Shown here one piece after another: positions 6,446-8,377 of a DNA stretch of 8,377 nt. Each line of letters opens with the position of its first letter. Within the stretch, counting starts at the first letter, position 1. A program made the translations under genes and the position numbers. The notes under the pieces are model-generated. The model was not told where the DNA came from. It was given only the letters and a program-made list of their open reading frames with translations, and ran no database searches. The stretch is from DATLGD01 sp035540755 (GTDB lineage Bacteria; Actinomycetota; Actinomycetes; Mycobacteriales; SCTD01), in contig DATLGD010000092.1 of assembly GCA_035540755.1 (NCBI GenBank), positions 1 to 8,377 of the forward strand, written 5' to 3'.

Positions 6446-8377
6446 TCAGCGAGTGCCGGCGGCCGCAGCCGTACCGGCAGCGGCCCTGAGGTCGTCGCCG
6501 AGCACGGCGTCGAGCAGCTGCCTCACCCAGTCGAGCAGCGCCTCGTCGCGCAGCGGCTGACCGCCGATGCGCGACGTCGTCGGGCGCGGCACGAGCACGG
6601 TCGAGACCGCCGGCTTGACGATCGAGCGCGGGTAGAGCCGCTGCAGCCGCAGCGTCTGCGACTCCCGCAGCACGAGCGGCGCGAACCGCACGTGGTTCGC
6701 CTGCGCGCTGATCTCGGTGAGCCCGAACTGCCTGGCGTGCAGGCGGAACGAGGCGACGGCGAACAGCCGCTCGACCGGGTCGGGCAGCGAGCCATAGCGG
6801 TCGAGGAGCTCCTCGCGGGCGGCGGCGAGCTGCGACTCGTCCTGCGCGCCGGCCAGGCGCCGGTAGGCCTCGAGCCGCAGCCGCTCGCTCGGCACGTAGT
6901 CGTGCGGCAGGTGCGCGTCGACCGGGAGGTCGACCTTGGTCTCGAGCACCTCCTCCTCGGCGTCGCCGGACACGCCTTTCTTGAAGTCGGCCACCGCCTC
7001 GCCCACGAGGCGCATGTAGAGGTCGAAGCCGACGCTCGCGATGTGGCCGCTCTGCTCGCCGCCGAGCAGGTTGCCCGCGCCGCGGATCTCGAGGTCCTTC
7101 ATCGCGACCGCCATGCCCGCGCCGACGTCGGTGTTCTGCGCGATGGTGGCGAGGCGGTCGTACGCGGTCTCGGTCAGCGGCTTGTCGGGCGAGTAGGTGA
7201 AGTAGGCGTACGCGCGCTCGCGGCCACGGCCGACGCGGCCGCGGATCTGGTGCAGCTGCGACAGCCCGAACTTGTCGGCGCGGTCGACGATCAGCGTGTT
7301 GGCGTTGGGGATGTCCAGGCCGCTCTCGACGATGGTGGTGCACACCAGCACGTCGAAGTGCTTCTCCCAGAAGCCGACCATCACCTGCTCGAGCGCGTCC
7401 TCCGACATCTGCCCGTGGCCGGTGGCGACGCGCGCCTCCGGCACCAGCTCGCGCAGGCGCTTGGCGACCCGGTCGATGGACTCCACCCGGTTGTGCAGGA
7501 AGAAGACCTGGCCCTCGCGAAGCAGCTCGCGCCGGATGGCTGCGCTGATCTGCTTCTCGTCGTACGGCCCGACGAAGGTCAGCACCGGGTGGCGCTCCTC
7601 GGGCGGGGTGAGGATGGTCGACATCTCGCGGATGCCGGTGAGGCTCATCTCGAGCGTGCGCGGGATCGGCGTCGCGCTCATGGTGAGCACGTCCACCGCG
7701 GTGCGCATCTGCTTGAGGAACTCCTTGTGCTCGACGCCGAACCGCTGCTCCTCGTCGACGATGACCAGGCCGAGGTCCTTGAACTGCATCTCCTTCGACA
7801 GCAGGCGGTGCGTGCCGATGACCACGTCGACAGTGCCCTCGCGTGCGCCGTCCAGCACCTCCTTCTGCTCCCGGTCGGAGTTGAAGCGGCTCACGGCGGC
7901 GACCTTCACCGGGAACTGCGCGAAGCGGTCGCGGAAGGTGCCGTAGTGCTGCTGCACGAGCAGCGTCGTCGGCACGAGCACGGCGACCTGCTTGCCGTCC
8001 TGCACCGCCTTGAACGCGGCGCGCACCGCGATCTCGGTCTTGCCGTAGCCCACGTCACCCATGACCACACGGTCCATGGGTGACGGCTTCTCCATGTCGG
8101 CCTTGACCTCGTTGATGGCCTCGAGCTGGTCGGGCGTCTCGACGTAGGGGAAGGCGTCCTCGAGCTCGCGCTGCCAGGGCGTGTCCGGCCCGAACGCGTG
8201 CCCCGGCGCGGCCATGCGCGCGCTGTACAGCTGGATGAGGCCGGCGGCGATCTCGCGCACCGCCTTGCGGGCCCGCCCCTTGCGCTTGGCCCAGTCGCTG
8301 CCGCCGAGCTTGTCGAGCGACGGCGCCTCTCCCCCGACGTAGCGGGTGACCAGGTCGAGCTGGTCGGTCGGCACGAA
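6446..8377 (-). CDS. mfd: Transcription-repair coupling factor Mfd, C-terminal half
   Basis: 643 residues of the DNA translocase that removes stalled RNA polymerase from lesions and recruits UvrA; the reading frame is open to the right edge, so the N-terminal UvrB-like modules lie outside the window. The visible part begins with VPTDQLDLVTRYVGGE and the RNA-polymerase-interaction region. The RecG-like helicase core follows: Walker A GDVGYGKT at about 107-114, DEEQ box at 208-211, motif III TMSATPIPRTL from about 232, IVESGLDIPNANTLIVDRAD around 349-367, and QIRGRVGRGR at 377-386. After it come the translocation motif region (IRGAGNLLGGEQSGHI) and the C-terminal regulatory domain. The end is Ala-rich (DDLRAAAGTAAAAGTR). 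All helicase motifs are intact. It stops 60 nt before the lipoprotein gene and is probably the first gene, or near the first, of that unit. Confidence 0.97.
   Translation of the reverse strand, partial: FVPTDQLDLVTRYVGGEAPSLDKLGGSDWAKRKGRARKAVREIAAGLIQLYSARMAAPGHAFGPDTPWQRELEDAFPYVETPDQLEAINEVKADMEKPSPMDRVVMGDVGYGKTEIAVRAAFKAVQDGKQVAVLVPTTLLVQQHYGTFRDRFAQFPVKVAAVSRFNSDREQKEVLDGAREGTVDVVIGTHRLLSKEMQFKDLGLVIVDEEQRFGVEHKEFLKQMRTAVDVLTMSATPIPRTLEMSLTGIREMSTILTPPEERHPVLTFVGPYDEKQISAAIRRELLREGQVFFLHNRVESIDRVAKRLRELVPEARVATGHGQMSEDALEQVMVGFWEKHFDVLVCTTIVESGLDIPNANTLIVDRADKFGLSQLHQIRGRVGRGRERAYAYFTYSPDKPLTETAYDRLATIAQNTDVGAGMAVAMKDLEIRGAGNLLGGEQSGHIASVGFDLYMRLVGEAVADFKKGVSGDAEEEVLETKVDLPVDAHLPHDYVPSERLRLEAYRRLAGAQDESQLAAAREELLDRYGSLPDPVERLFAVASFRLHARQFGLTEISAQANHVRFAPLVLRESQTLRLQRLYPRSIVKPAVSTVLVPRPTTSRIGGQPLRDEALLDWVRQLLDAVLGDDLRAAAGTAAAAGTR

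Noticed and set aside
5150..8083. 977-codon open frame on the plus strand, antisense to mfd, the lipoprotein gene and mazG
   Set aside because: It runs across three well-supported genes and their boundaries, has a repetitive Arg/Leu/Ala/Val-rich translation with no recognisable domain, and is expected from GC-biased codon use on the opposite strand.

Overview
The window is about 8.4 kb of very GC-rich DNA with strongly GC-ending codons, and every gene I can support lies on the minus strand. It looks like a core-chromosome segment of an actinomycete (Actinomycetota). The order mfd, mazG, eno, ftsB/divIC, DUF501, ppx matches the Mycobacterium tuberculosis Rv1020-Rv1026 neighbourhood (mfd, mazG, lpqU, eno, Rv1024, Rv1025, ppx2). 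I cannot fix the genus from sequence alone; a Geodermatophilus/Blastococcus-type organism is a guess only. No insertion sequence, phage gene, CRISPR array or foreign-looking composition is visible.

Layout, in the direction of transcription (high to low coordinates): a 5'-truncated mfd (8377-6446); a lipoprotein with a SurA-type N-terminal region and a parvulin domain (6385-5264); mazG (5259-4573); a 253-nt intergenic region with a perfect 20-bp inverted repeat plus extra copies of the same unit (4572-4320); eno (4319-3024); a FtsB/DivIC-like septum protein (3019-2426); a DUF501 protein (2429-1923); a Ppx/GppA phosphatase (1926-1015); a family 5 (UDGb) uracil-DNA glycosylase (1018-236); a 172-nt spacer; and a tRNA gene cut by the left edge (63-1). 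No gene-free stretch exceeds 300 nt.

The genes form two likely transcription units. The first is mfd, the lipoprotein and mazG, covering transcription-coupled repair, extracytoplasmic folding and nucleotide-pool cleaning. The second starts from a plausible promoter upstream of eno and runs through five tightly packed genes to the glycosylase, perhaps reading on toward the tRNA. Three consecutive junctions in the second unit are 4-nt GTGA overlaps, eno to ftsB and the lipoprotein gene to mazG are separated by 4 nt, and all seven visible start codons are GTG. The housekeeping themes are DNA and nucleotide quality control (mfd, mazG, udg), glycolysis (eno), cell division (ftsB) and polyphosphate or pppGpp turnover (ppx).

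The most unusual items are the tRNA, which has anticodon UAA (reads UUA) in a short-variable-loop body although bacterial leucine tRNAs normally have a long variable arm, and the repeat cluster between mazG and eno, one degenerate copy of which overlaps the mazG stop codon. I saw no wholly new multi-gene system.
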